From Brienomyrus brachyistius (lineage: Eukaryota; Chordata; Actinopteri; Osteoglossiformes; Mormyridae): a stretch of 64,000 nt of DNA. The notes below the pieces were generated by a model. It saw nothing but the letters and a program-made list of their open reading frames with translations, was not told the DNA's origin and made no database searches. The first letter of the stretch is position 1. The number at the start of each line of letters is the position of its first letter. The stretch covers positions 11,016,160-11,080,159 of the forward strand of contig NC_064552.1 of assembly GCF_023856365.1 (NCBI RefSeq). The letters are read 5' to 3'. Below, one piece after another: positions 50,331-60,991 of this stretch. The position numbers and the translations under genes were made by a program.

Positions 50331-53039
50331 CCAAGACGACCCAGAAGGATCCACAGGAAGCTCCACCCAGCGGCCGAGTCTCCGCACAAAGCCAGCCCAT
50401 TCCAGCCAATGCCCCCCTGCAAGGCATTAAAAACTCCTTGCTCGGACATTCCTACATTAACAGCTTGGGTTGAAAGCAGATGATGGAGGCATTTTTACTT
50501 TAGGAACATTTCCCATTTTAATTAAGTTAATTGAAGTGCATCCTCTACAGCAGACACTCTTTTGCCTGAGGTTTAAGCTTTTCTGCTTCGCTCTCCCCCC
50601 ATTAAAAATTTTCCCTCTAACATATCCACTTCATTATTTTATAATTCCTTCCTGGAGTCCGAAATTGTTCCATCTTCCATTTTTTCTGTTTCTGTCTGAT
50701 ATGAAGACAGCAACAAATAAATAAATAAATATGGAAACAAACAGCCAATGAAAGGGACTGTCACAGCTGAGAAATGTTCATCTTGGAAACATGAGAGAAC
50801 CCCTCCCAGACTTTGCATTGGGGGACAGCAAGTGCCATTTTCTGTTTATTACTCTAGACGCAACTGCCCTCAAAGTCGGTCTGACCACTGGAGAGCCATA
50901 ACAGCCGGAGACAATAGGGGTGTGGTCTAACCTGACAAAGGTTCCGGAACCGTGTGCAACAAATAAGTTCATTAAAAATATAAAGATGGGGGGCTTGAGC
51001 CTAAAAACAAAAAAAGTAATCACTCTTGTCCGAGAAATGACCGATTTCTATACAAAAAAAAAAACTATTCAAATCATTTTCAAAACAATCAAATCATTAT
51101 TTATGTACCGATTTGCTCATCCATCAGTTGCTAGGCAGCCGAGGCCGATCTAACAAATGTGTTATCAACAATGTCAGCAGCAAGGTTATTGGAAAATGAA
51201 AGCCACAACATTTCAGAGGTCGCTTCCTAAATGATCTCCAGAAAACACACAAACGGACAGAATACCTTTCGAAAGTCACATGCTTTGTTCAAGCTCATTT
51301 TGAAAAAGCTAATTCACAATGGCTGAGTTTGTTTTTGTGGAAAAATAGCCGATTCGTCGCGGACGTCAGCTGAGCTACACGTATTCAGCGCTACCTCCCT
51401 GAAGAGCAGCCCCCTCGTTGCCATAACGACGGGCATTAACACACCTGCTCGGCTTACAGGTCTCTCCGAGGCAATGGCGGCCAGGCTCCGCCTGGCCAGA
51501 CACCCATTTGTCTCGAGCGAGGACTCAAACACTCGCGACCAGCAGCCCACCTAGCCGGACCGCCGGAGACGAGCCCATTAGCGGGACTGGTATATCGATG
51601 TTTAGCTCACGGCGCTTGGTACCGTGTCCTCGCCCTCATGGCAGAAGTGCTTTGTGTGAATCCAACCACAGAACCATGTGGATTAGCTCAGCTTATGGCG
51701 GCATCCTGAGGCACGGCAAGGGTGTTGGGGGGGGATCTCCAGTCGACCAAAAGGGGACAGACGCACCATTTCCGACGCCAGATGTCGCATCAGAGCCTGC
51801 ATCGATTGTTTTTTCTTTCCCTAGTCAATAGAAAGGAAAGCCTGGGTGGGGTTAAAATTAGACCCCCAATTGTCAGCCAGGGCGCTTTCCAAAAGACAGG
51901 TGGGGGAGGGGAGGAGAGGCGGCGAAATAATCCCTCCAGCCTCAATCCTCCATCGAGCACTGTGACTCGGTGACGCTGTGACTCAGGGGGGGGAATCACA
52001 TTCGCCATCTCCTACACTGTGCGAGAGGTGGACGCGACGTGCACTAAGAATCCAAGAAACACAAATCCCGCTCGAGAGGGCCCCGGACTCAGTTTGGCTT
52101 TGTGGGGGGGGGGGGGGGGGACGGCATATGTGCGCCCTGATCGATGGTCTTCATCGATCCCACAGGGGGAGAGAGCAATTACCTTAAACAAAATTGTTTA
52201 ACAGGGACTTCACTTATAAATATAAACAGGGCTGTCAGAATGCTATACCCTCCAGGGAAGTAAAAATTCAGTAAATATGACAATGCTGGTGCTGTGGAGC
52301 CTAACGGCTCTTCATTAAACAAGACGGATTCAGCATGTGGTTAATCATAAGTGCCCTTTCAGTGCCCCAGCTTCCTGTTACTAAAATGTCTTCTCCCGTT
52401 GTCACAAAGAATGCAGAACCTCACCCCCCCCCCCACCCCAAAAAAAGCAGGGAATCTATCCAGACCCAAATGGATTATTCAGTCTGTCAAAAAAATCTAA
52501 TTGTGTGTACTTAAAAATAAGAAAAACACCACCACTTACACCATACCTAATCACATTTTCCACAAACCACATTATTTCGGAAAATCAGTTATGTCAGCAA
52601 ACGGCAAAGACAGCGATCGCAACAGTTTCTTATTGGATACATCTACAGTATACATGAAGGTATTTAATTTCTTTATTAGAGAGAGACACTGTGATATATC
52701 CGTGTCTTCCTACACATTTATAATATTAAAGGCACAAGCCTGGCAGCCGAGTTGAGCCAGCACCACCATCTGGGCATAGGACAGCCGTGTCGCCGGAGCT
52801 GATGTTCCGTGCGCCTAGCAACAGGTTGGAGAAACGCCGTGGCGACAGACTGCGCTGAGTGGACCCACCTCCCCTCCCAGGGTGAGACCGAGGAGAGCAG
52901 CGCGTGAGGACGGGCGACAGGGGACAGCAGCTGACGCCCCCTGGATTAGGACCCCGTGCCTAATGGACGCACTCAGGCTCCAACAGGGCACACAGCTCTC
53001 CCGATTAAAAAGAATGTTTCCCCCCTCCAACAGGAGGTG

Positions 53040-53720
53040 ACAGGGAGTACTTACTGACAGGCTCGAAACCCCAGCAAACGGGAGATGCGTCTCCGACCGC
53101 GTGCCTTACGTGCGAGGGAGACTCCGCTCGGGAAGGACGGGATAGAAACTTCCGTGAAACCGCCAGGAAACAAAGCGAGGTGCTGTTCCTAGCAGAAGTC
53201 ACACGGCGGCTTCGCAGTCCCCCCTTCGCAAAGGTCGGGGGCCACGGCGCCACACGGTGCCAGCCAGCGAAGCCACACGACACCCCGACCCCCCGCATCC
53301 AGACTCCCACCGACGCCGTTTTTTTTTTTTAAAAAACATTCACTCCCGAAACCATCTGTGGAACGAGACACGAGAACACGGGCGAAGTGCGACGGGCGTG
53401 CCGGCGCGGTGTGACCACCCTTTACCTTTTTGCCTTTCTTCTTGCGGTGAGCTGGCTTGCCGCTGCCCTTCTCCTTGGCCTCCTCGCTCATCTTGGGGTC
53501 GCGGGGTCTTGCCTCAGCTCCTTATTCCCACATGAGGCGGCCTCTGGGCGACCAGAGTGAGCGGTGGGGGCGGAGGATGCTCTCGACACGCGCTCGGCAC
53601 CACTCACTTTCCCAGCTGTGCGTCCCCCCCCCCCCCACCACCCCACGTCCACCAACACGTCCACCAAACCCAGCGGCCCCTCGCCTACACGCTTGGAGCG
53701 AGAGCCACAGGGAAATGGGA
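53040..53720 (-). promoter_or_regulatory. CpG-rich region around the MSEEAK first exon
   Basis: CpG dinucleotides are dense from about 53040 to 53720, on both sides of the MSEEAKEK coding segment, as expected for a CpG-island-like promoter. A C13 run (53624-53636) and a GA/CT-rich tract (53858-54006) lie upstream of the start codon on the gene strand. No TATA box is obvious. The promoter role is inferred from position. Confidence 0.4.
53426..53491 (-). CDS. ank3: ank3 alternative first coding exon (MSEEAKEK start)
   Basis: This 66-nt coding segment encodes 22 residues, MSEEAKEKGSGK followed by PAHRKKKGKK. It matches the second well-known mammalian ANK3 N-terminus, which starts MSEEPKEK and ends PAHRKRKGKK. 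The ATG at 53491 has A at -3, and an in-frame TAA lies upstream (53522-53524). The donor is GTAAAG after base 53426, phase 0, and joins exon 2 about 47 kb downstream. It lies 5' of the MAHAAS exon, which I recall to be the same order as in mammals. It implies a separate upstream promoter. Confidence 0.9.
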
Positions 53721-53857
53721 GAGTCAAAGCCAACAGATCTCTCGCTGCAAATAGATATCCAGCTTGCAGAGCGGATCTGGTCGCTTCTACTGAAGTCAGA
53801 CACTGCTTGCCACCCTGGTACTGGTGGGTTTTTCCCTTCTCTCTAAATGGTGCTGAT

Positions 53858-54006
53858 GGAGAGACACAGAGAGAGGGAGGGAGAGAGAAAGAGAGAGGAA
53901 CATACAAAGAGAGAGAGCAAGTGAGAGAGAGAGAGAGAGAGAAACTGGGAGGGAGAAAGAGAGAGAGTGTAACTGGGAAAGAGAGAGGGAGGAATAGACT
54001 GAGAAA
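53858..54006. repeat. GA/CT-rich tract upstream of the MSEEAK exon
   Basis: About 150 bp of imperfect GAGA/GGGA repeats lie on the plus strand, pyrimidine-rich on the gene strand. They sit about 370 bp upstream of the MSEEAKEK start codon. Such tracts can be nucleosome-poor promoter elements, which is inference. Confidence 0.85.
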
Positions 54007-54009
54007 ATG

Positions 54010-56625
54010 AATTTAATGACAGATAGACTAAAACCCTCAACTGTCCCCCTGAGCTGGGATCAGCCGCTTCCTGGGTACTGGCTGGTGTTAAATGTGATCC
54101 CCAGACCTGCCTATTAGCGAGATGCACCAGATCCTTCCAGAAAAGGAAGCGTCTGGGTGTACCTCTTAGCAAGATCAGATTACTAGATCTTGAAGAAAAC
54201 CCCTCCCACCAGAAGGGAAGATGACGACGATGAGAACTACAACAAAAATGCCAAATAACACAAGGAGGTGGCAATGTCTTCTGGCCAGGAAGATGGGGCT
54301 GGGGGCTACCGTGTCTGTCGCCTGCAAATCGCCCCCCACCCCCACCCCCGGCACGTAACAAATGAGGCAGTCTTCAGTTAAGCAACCCACTGGCACCCAG
54401 CCCTTTATCGGAGACACAATAGCGGCTCGCGATTACTGAACGGCGAGCGGCTGGTCCCCCCCCCCCCAGTCAGGGGTGCCCACAACAATGACAGCGGATC
54501 TGGCTCCCCGCTAACGGCAACAGGGAAGCGGTCACACCCGGGCGGTCCAGGAGACCATCGTGCGAGGACAGTAATAATGCAAGAGCCGGGCACCATGCAA
54601 CACAGAAGCCTGTCCAGTTGCCCCTGCCACCCTCTGCCCCATCACTTGTGGACGACACGTTTTACCCCTTGACAGTTCCCCATTATGACATCAAAATTAG
54701 CCTGTGTGGTTCGCCATCTTTCGATTTGGTACATTACGCCATAAACAACTACATTTTAAAAGGGGTTAGCAGTCAAAAGGTTTTATTTCATCGCTGAACT
54801 GCGAAAAATGATAATCTAGCTTTAGCTGAACCAGGCTACACTTAACAGGTCTTATGTGCATAATGATAAAACTATAAGCCACAGAATGGCTACAAGATTC
54901 TAGAATATTTACGTTTAATTTCAAATTTGTTGTTCCAATAATCATCTTGTAAGAAGCAAAAAATTGCCTTATTTTTCAAAAGTATTGAGGTGGGTCAGGT
55001 AAACATTGCTTGATAAATCTAAAATCAAATCACCTGTTTATAAACACAGAACATTAAAACATTTGATGTCAAACACAGCAATGTGGCTAGGTTAATTCAA
55101 ACTGAAAAACCAGCATTCAAAAGATTCATTTATATAAATAATGCCTATGGGTTGACCCCCCTCAGTCTGCCATCTGCTGGTAAAAACAGGGCATGACAAA
55201 AACAAGAGTACTCCACAAAGGAAGGCAGCCTATCACAATCTGACGTGAAATGGTGTCACCGAACGCTGCCAAGACAACTGAACAAAGTGTTCAACAAATA
55301 TAGCCCTCAAATAAAATGTCTGCCTTTTCTATTTATTTCTCCCCTCTCTTTTTGTCTCCCGCCTGAGCCTTTTGTCAATCACAGCAAACATTTTTACAAT
55401 TTATACGCAATTTACAAGAAAAATAAATAAATGAGAACATGAATGAATTCAATGCGTGTCCTATATCTATGTACAACAAATTTGGAGTGCTGAGGGGAAT
55501 TGGTACAACAGGGTTAAGGATTACGAACCATGTTTTAAATTAAGAAGTATTAAGTCGGGGTCTGCTTCAATTTTCCTGGGCCCTGTGATGTCAAAGATCC
55601 TTTCATGTTCACCCATCATGCCCAGCCTCCTTCATCGGGAGGCCTGACAGTGCCATTAGCTGCTTTTTGCAAACGCCTGTCCAGAAACGTTCCATTATAC
55701 CCGCACCGTATGTCTGATTACAAGGAGAACACTACTGGAAAATTCTTCACTCGTTTTTCCACACTTACTGGAAATAAATGATCTGCCCCCACCCCAAATT
55801 AAATGCTACAAGAATACAGCACATGCTTATATTTAAACGTGGTGATGTCCCCAAGCTGGGCAGGAACGGCACAGATGTGGAGATCTGCTTCATGAACGCA
55901 GTGGCGACTGTCGGACACGTTCGTGTCTGCCTGCCACTCCTAAAATATCGCGCTGCCCATCGCCTCAGAGGGTCTTAGCTGTTGCTGTCCTCGATTTGCC
56001 CTGGCAGAGACGACCTGAAGTTTATCACACCCAGATAGAGGCGAGAGATCCAGACAGGGATAGGGGGGCTTGGGGGGGGGGCTTCACTACGTCTTCCACA
56101 CTGTTAGCCTCGGGCCTCATTTAATGCATCCAGCGCTTTCATAAAAAAATATATATTTATGTTATTTTACTGCTGGTTCTATATGATCAGTGTTTTAATA
56201 TTCTTTAATTGAGACAGTGAAAGTGCTGTTGAATAGGCAATGCAGAAATATGAATATAATTCAACAAAATACTTATCATATGCAAAATGGAGACTGCCTT
56301 TGGATTATCCATCTCCAAACCATGTACCCTGGACAGGGTTGCAGGTGTATAATCGGATTTTAGGATTTTCGTTGGTGTAAAAATAAAGGTGCACCAGCGT
56401 GCTGTCGCTGCTCGGGTTCGAGTCACAGAGCGGCCAGACAGGCCGCACGTTTAAGAGAATTTCACACCCAGATGGCATTCCCTGCCATTGCAGCGCTGAG
56501 ATCATGCTCCCAGCCCAGCTGGGGCGTTTGGGATACCAGTCTGTGTCACGCCTGCAGGCCAAACCCATGGCGACATTATCTAAAGGTTTGGGGGGGGGTC
56601 CACCTGGATGTAGCATACCAATCAC
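54010..56625. other. 5' flank without recognised genes
   Basis: This is upstream flank of ank3. It is AT-rich from 54680 to 55550. I see no exon, RNA gene or repeat that I can name. Confidence 0.5.
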
Positions 56626-56627
56626 CG

Positions 56628-57323
56628 AATATACTTACTGTTGGGTTAAAAATGTGTTCTTGGTGTAATTATGCTAGGTTCAGAATGTCTGGCTTATGTT
56701 GGGTGGGGGGGGGGCATTTACAAAAGACAGACAAGGAATATTGTATTCATCCCATGTCACGCCAGGGCCCCCCATCCTCTTAGCTGGTCACAGGGGGTCA
56801 GGGGCGCCGCTAGCAATTTTGGGCCCTATGACAAAATATGAGGTTGGGCCCCCCTACCACACCCATTCAGATCTCTGGGGGCCCCTAAAGGGCGTGGGCC
56901 CTTAGAATTGTCCCAACTTTCCCCCCCTTAGCGGCGCCCCTGCAGGGGGTTGCTGATCTGTCCTTGAGTCGTGCTCACGCTGGAGATACACGTGTGATGT
57001 CACACTGGATGGCAGGCAGCCGATTTTGTTCCAGGTCCTGGAGAAATCATGAAATCGATGATGAAGATCACCTGCGGCTCTCATCTCCAAAAGCTCTCGC
57101 GGCAGGTAAATCCTTTCTCCTAGACATCCACGGATCAACCAGAAAACCTGCATTTGCATCATGAGCCGGACACTCTGGACCAAGAATATTTCTCTGTGCG
57201 TGTCATAAACCATTTGGCGCTCGTGTTAATTATGCATGCGCGTACCGTGAAATTACACCAAGAACACATTTTGCATGTTTAAATCTAAAAATGTGACAAC
57301 TTTAACCCAACAGTAAGTATATT
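56628..57323. repeat. Long-range inverted repeat enclosing a MITE
   Basis: The arm at 56628-56670 (AATATACTTACTGTTGGGTT, then GTGTTCTTGGTGTAATT) is repeated inverted at 57251-57323 (AATTACACCAAGAACACATT ... AACCCAACAGTAAGTATATT). The right arm has about 30 extra bases in its middle. The arms are separated by about 580 bp that include the MITE at 56799. This could be a foldback or DNA transposon remnant with terminal inverted repeats. No target duplication was found. Confidence 0.7.
56799..56942. mobile_element. hAT-type MITE, CAGGGGCG family, with perfect target duplication
   Basis: This 144-bp element begins CAGGGGCGCCGCTAGCAATT and ends TTAGCGGCGCCCCTG. The ends are inverse over about 14 bases. 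It is flanked on both sides by the identical octamer CAGGGGGT (56791-56798 and 56943-56950). The 8-bp duplication and CAG...CTG ends place it in the hAT group. It has no coding capacity, so mobility would need a transposase encoded elsewhere. Confidence 0.88.
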
Positions 57324-58032
57324 GCACATGGTACTATTCATAGATGACTTTGGGACATACGGCTTCAATCTCTTATTGAAAGTTCTAGAACTGTCACATA
57401 ATACCACCCTTCCGTCATGAAAACCAAGTTGTGGCACTTGGCGAGCACCTTGTAAATGCAGTGCATTATCTAAATTATAATGACAAAAAGAAGAAAACAA
57501 CACAGTGTGAAATAGATCTGTCTTAAAGAACAGATCCGGAGAACCTTATCCTCTGTACACACTAATTAAGAAACCCGTCTCTGTGCCTGAAGAGATTTTG
57601 TATATAATGCCTCTAAAACGCAAACCGACTTCTACAGCTCGCTGACTGGTGAGTCACAGCAAAGCCAGAACTTGCACATCCTACTTTGGGTGCTGGAAAG
57701 ACTCGATGCTTTATGATAGTCAGATTCCAAATTACCCAGAAGAGGGGGGGGGGAAGTGGCTGACTAGGATCAACTTAGAGAAAGACGGGGATGGCGACAG
57801 GTGGAATGAGGAAGGCTAAGCCCTTCTGCCTGCACTACACAGGTATCTGCATTCGTCTGAAAGCCAGCGGAGATCACAGCTCTGTGTATTAACCTCTGGA
57901 CATTGGTTCACGGCTGGAACAAAAGTGACTCATGCATCTTGGTCACAATCCCACTTCCACACTCGCTGGAGCACTGGTTCAAATTATAAACGAATAAAAC
58001 TTGTGTGACCATTCAATATACCATTGTGATAT

Positions 58033-58560
58033 AATCAAATCAAATCAGAATCACTCTATTTGTTGCATAACTTGACACTTGGTAGAGTGCAGGTGAGTGA
58101 AACACTCGTATGCAAGTCTCACAACACCAGAAACTAAAAGTGCAACCGGAAAAAAATAGTAACTATGCAACACAGCATCATACAGAGTGCAACTTTAGAG
58201 ACATATAAAATGGAGAGTAACATGGTACATCGCACCATGCCCTATACCTGCTGTTCTATACCATATTAGCGTAATCTTCCAAGTAAACATAGATCTGAGT
58301 TACATCCTAGATAGGGCAGCTCCCACAGCCATTTGCACAAGTTCATTGGAATGTTTTCGTTTTCACATATCCCATCATGCTCTCCTTTTTCATGACAAGA
58401 AAGTACAGGCCTGGGGTCTGAGTGCAGGATCAGCCATTTACGCAGCAGCCGACGAGCACTTTTTTGGGCTTTCAGGCTCTTGCTCAACGGTGAGAGGATG
58501 GGATTTGAACCAGTGACCCTCCAGTCACAGGCACAGAGACCTGATCTACTGAGCCCATCA
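58033..58560 (-). mobile_element. tRNA-derived SINE, full-length candidate
   Basis: On the minus strand a tRNA-like head near 58556 reads GGCTCAGTAGATCA (A-box region). It is followed by the B-box-like GGTTCAAATC (58502-58511). The 3' end may lie near 58033, where the plus strand reads ATAATCAAATCAAATCAGAA, giving a GATTT-type tail on the minus strand. The head is clear; whether the 58033 tail belongs to the same insertion is inference. Confidence 0.6.
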
Positions 58561-58590
58561 AAAAAAATGCATGACAAACCAAAGCCATTG

Positions 58591-58612
58591 ACACACACAC
58601 ACACACACACAC
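58591..58612. repeat. (CA)n microsatellite
   Basis: Eleven CA dinucleotides lie just beyond the SINE head. Confidence 0.97.
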
Positions 58613-59007
58613 CTACCAAACTTCTTTTGGTCAAAATGTCTCCTGCTGCTATCTTTCTCAGAGTGCCTGAGGGGCCCTGAAATATCACCTGCTTAAAATC
58701 ATTACCTTGGGATCGTCCCGCTCCGGAGCGGCCCAGCTTTGGGGCGTCACCCCGAGCGGCTGTGTGAGCCGGCGGCCTGCAGGCAGCGAGCGCCTCGGCA
58801 GGCCAGGAGCGCCAGCAGCACGACCCACCTTCAGGATGCCCACCTGCCCTTAAAAATCCACACAGCTGAGTCAGGGAAAACAAAGCAAGGACCCAAACCT
58901 CTGAAAGCTGTCGGGAGCCTTTCGTTTGGAAGAACCAAAACATAACAAAGTTACACAATACAAGGAACTGTCGTGCGTAATTAATGGAGGCCAGATCCTC
59001 ACGAAAG

Positions 59008-59180
59008 CAGCGTTTCTCCACCCACTCCTCAGGGACCCCCCAGCTAATCCACAACACACCTGTCCCAGCGATTCCATGTTCTTGATTGCTTGATTGTTCG
59101 GTTCAGGTGTTCTGGGAGCTGGAATGGAACAGAAATGTGGCATTTCTGGGGGTCCCCAAGGACCAGGTGGAGAAGCACTC
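59008..59180. mobile_element. Probable hAT-type MITE, CAGYGTTTCTC family
   Basis: This 173-bp element starts CAGCGTTTCTCCACCCACTC and ends GGTGGAGAAGCACTC, with inner inverted blocks GGGACCCCCC and GGGGGTCCCC. The flanks CACGAAAG and CTTTAAAG agree at five of eight positions, so a decayed duplication is possible. It shares its terminal motif with the element at 60992. Confidence 0.65.
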
Positions 59181-59277
59181 CTTTAAAGGATCTCAAGAGA
59201 ATATCCTGCTTTGATCTTATAACCTGTGGCTACATGTTTCAGCATTCAAAGGTATCAGCTCAACAACAGTCAGCCAT

Positions 59278-59575
59278 GTCCACCCATTCATCCATCCACC
59301 CATCTTCTAACCCTTAATCCTGGGTCAGGTTTGTTGGCTATCCGGTCATTTGCCTATTCTCATAAACAAATCAGAAGACAAAGGCCCAACAAGAAAAATC
59401 CACTTTAAAATCGACTGCAAAATAGATCATATCCATCCATCCATACATACATCTTCTATACCTCTTCTCGCAGGGGTCTGGAGCCGACCCCAAAATATGT
59501 GAATAAGGCAGCGAATAACCCAGGACAGGGAGCCAACCTGTCACAGGGCACATGTACATTCACACCTACTTAATT
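59278..59575 (-). mobile_element. tRNA-derived SINE-like repeat fragments
   Basis: Two minus-strand tail fragments are seen, each with CCATCC units (59280-59310 and 59430-59450). The second is followed by GGTCTGGAGCCGACCCC and CAGGACAGGGAGCCAACC blocks of the same common repeat. Both are 5'-truncated as far as I can see. Confidence 0.55.
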
Positions 59576-59579
59576 ATTA

Positions 59580-60740
59580 TTAATTATACTTAATTTTTGA
59601 AATGACATCACAAACCTGTCTCTGAATCACTATAGAAATTCAGGTAAAAACAGGAGTTATGTAAAACTTCATTATGTTCAAAATGTTTAAGCCAAATTTA
59701 GTAGCAACTGATGTGCAATGAAACATAACTTTTCACATATTCCAGAGATATTTTACACATTAATGTGATGCAGGATGTAACATTCACACTGCAAACTGGA
59801 ACAATGTTTCAGAAATACGGCTGAAACTTTGTAAAATTTCAGGATGGTACTTGTGGCTTCTTCTTTAGAATTGTGGTCAAACATTTGTGCTGCCACTGAG
59901 GGAAAGAAACACTGTATGCGCTAACGTCTGTACAAATGGTACTTTGCAAGCTACAAGGTTTGTTCAGAATTCGTTTTTTTTTTTTTCCCCTCTTCCAGGT
60001 TCTGGACGGTACCAGTGCCTGCTGGCCTCCAGAGACGATCTGCTAACTCAGCACTGTCCAACTGCACTGCGCCTCTCCCAGGTCGGGCCACTGCCAAGGG
60101 TAACAGCAGCGCTCCCTCCAGGACACTGGCAGGGACCAGAGAAGCTACCAGAATCTACAGGCGAAGCTCGGCGGTCGATTCCGAATTGGGTCGCCGGTAG
60201 AACTGGCAAGCTTGGAGAGACACCGCTTGCTCGTCAGCGCCCCCAGCTGAGCTCGGGGCGAGTCATGGGATAGGCTTTGCCGAAGCAAAAAGACAGTTAG
60301 GACCCCAGCCACGTTCACTTCCAAAAGGCGTTTATCCTTAAATGGAACTTTAGGGCCCACTCAACCTTACCCAGGGTTTGTTTTTGTTTGGCCGCTTAAG
60401 CGTCCACTGGCCGCCATGAACCTGGGAGGGGAGGGTTCGCTTTCCTAACCGTGAATTTACTCAGGTTACCAACATTAATGAACAGTCTGCACCAGCTGAA
60501 CGCCTGACCAAAGGCTTCGGAAAATGAAGCCATGTTGGAAAGCCTCAGAGAAAAAGATTTAAAAATTACTGAAGAAAGAATAAAATCAATATTTGACAAA
60601 TTACTACCCATCTCATATTTTTTAAAATATAAGTAAATGCATTAATAGTAACATAACAGGACGATCACGCCCCGCTTGGGGGCAAGTTATAATTCACATT
60701 GAACAAAAGTCCAGCGAAAATGACATCCTAAACTGAACGT
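59580..60740. other. 5' flank without recognised genes
   Basis: AT-rich sequence is followed by a mixed-composition stretch. A T13 run lies near 59975. Nothing coding or repetitive could be supported. Confidence 0.45.
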
Positions 60741-60743
60741 AAC

Positions 60744-60902
60744 TAGAGGTTTCAGGTCCAGAGAATAAAAATCCAGACCGTGATTTACTTTCAACCAACC
60801 AGCTGAATACTCTGTGATTGTGAGTCTTTATGCTCAACTAGTTGGTTGAAAGTAAATCACGGTCTGGATTTTTACTCTATGGACCTGAAATTGCCACCTC
60901 TG
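60744..60902. mobile_element. hAT-type MITE, CAGAGGTGG family (copy C), near-perfect hairpin
   Basis: This 159-bp element starts TAGAGGTTTCAGGTCCAGAG and ends ATTGCCACCTCTG. Its two halves are near-perfect inverse copies (for example CCAGACCGTGATTTACTTTC against GAAAGTAAATCACGGTCTGG), so it can fold into a single long hairpin. It is flanked by identical AACGTAAC octamers (60736-60743 and 60903-60910). It has no coding capacity. Confidence 0.9.
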
Positions 60903-60991
60903 AACGTAACTGAACTCTGTGCCAAACTTCAAGCCGACAAACCCCCCAGACACCAGAGTCACATTCCATCACATTGTATAACACTCTATAT

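Larger units (their letters stand above)
28900..53039 (-). other. ank3: Interval between the two alternative first exons (about 24 kb)
   Basis: For transcripts starting at the MSEEAK exon this is intron; for the MAHAAS transcript it is 5' flank. I found no coding sequence. Apart from the listed repeats it holds G runs (G14 at 29076, G20 at 40613, G22 at 41365, G17 at 44419, G18 at 44851, C17 at 45799, G17 at 52104), poly(A) near 35803-35820, AT-rich stretches (31700-33800, 36500-37250), a CpG-rich patch at 49960-50330 and a short palindrome at 32861-32927. Confidence 0.7.
366..53491 (-). other. ank3: ank3 gene locus, 5' portion (partial)
   Basis: This span holds seven coding exons of an ankyrin gene read on the minus strand: two alternative first exons and shared exons 2 to 6. 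Ankyrin-G is a membrane-skeleton adaptor. In vertebrates it links ion channels and adhesion proteins to spectrin at axon initial segments, nodes of Ranvier and epithelial lateral membranes (established knowledge). Assignment to ank3 rather than ank1 or ank2 rests on the first exons, which resemble the mammalian ANK3 N-termini starting MAHAASQLKK and MSEEPKEK, and on repeat residues such as [15 protein letters not shown]. All introns are phase 0. The gene runs off the left edge before the seventh ankyrin repeat. The duplicate (ank3a or ank3b) cannot be settled from this window. Confidence 0.88.

Noticed and set aside
50500..50560. AT-rich stretch with TTAATTAAGTTAATTGA, possible conserved enhancer
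   Set aside because: Only base composition supports it, and conservation cannot be judged from one sequence.
58485..58560. Possible functional tRNA gene on the minus strand
   Set aside because: A- and B-like boxes are present, but acceptor and anticodon stems do not pair convincingly. A SINE head is the better explanation.
58266..59057. Longest open frame in the window (263 codons, minus strand)
   Set aside because: It runs across a tRNA-derived SINE, a (CA)n repeat and part of a MITE. The translation resembles no family and has no coding signature.
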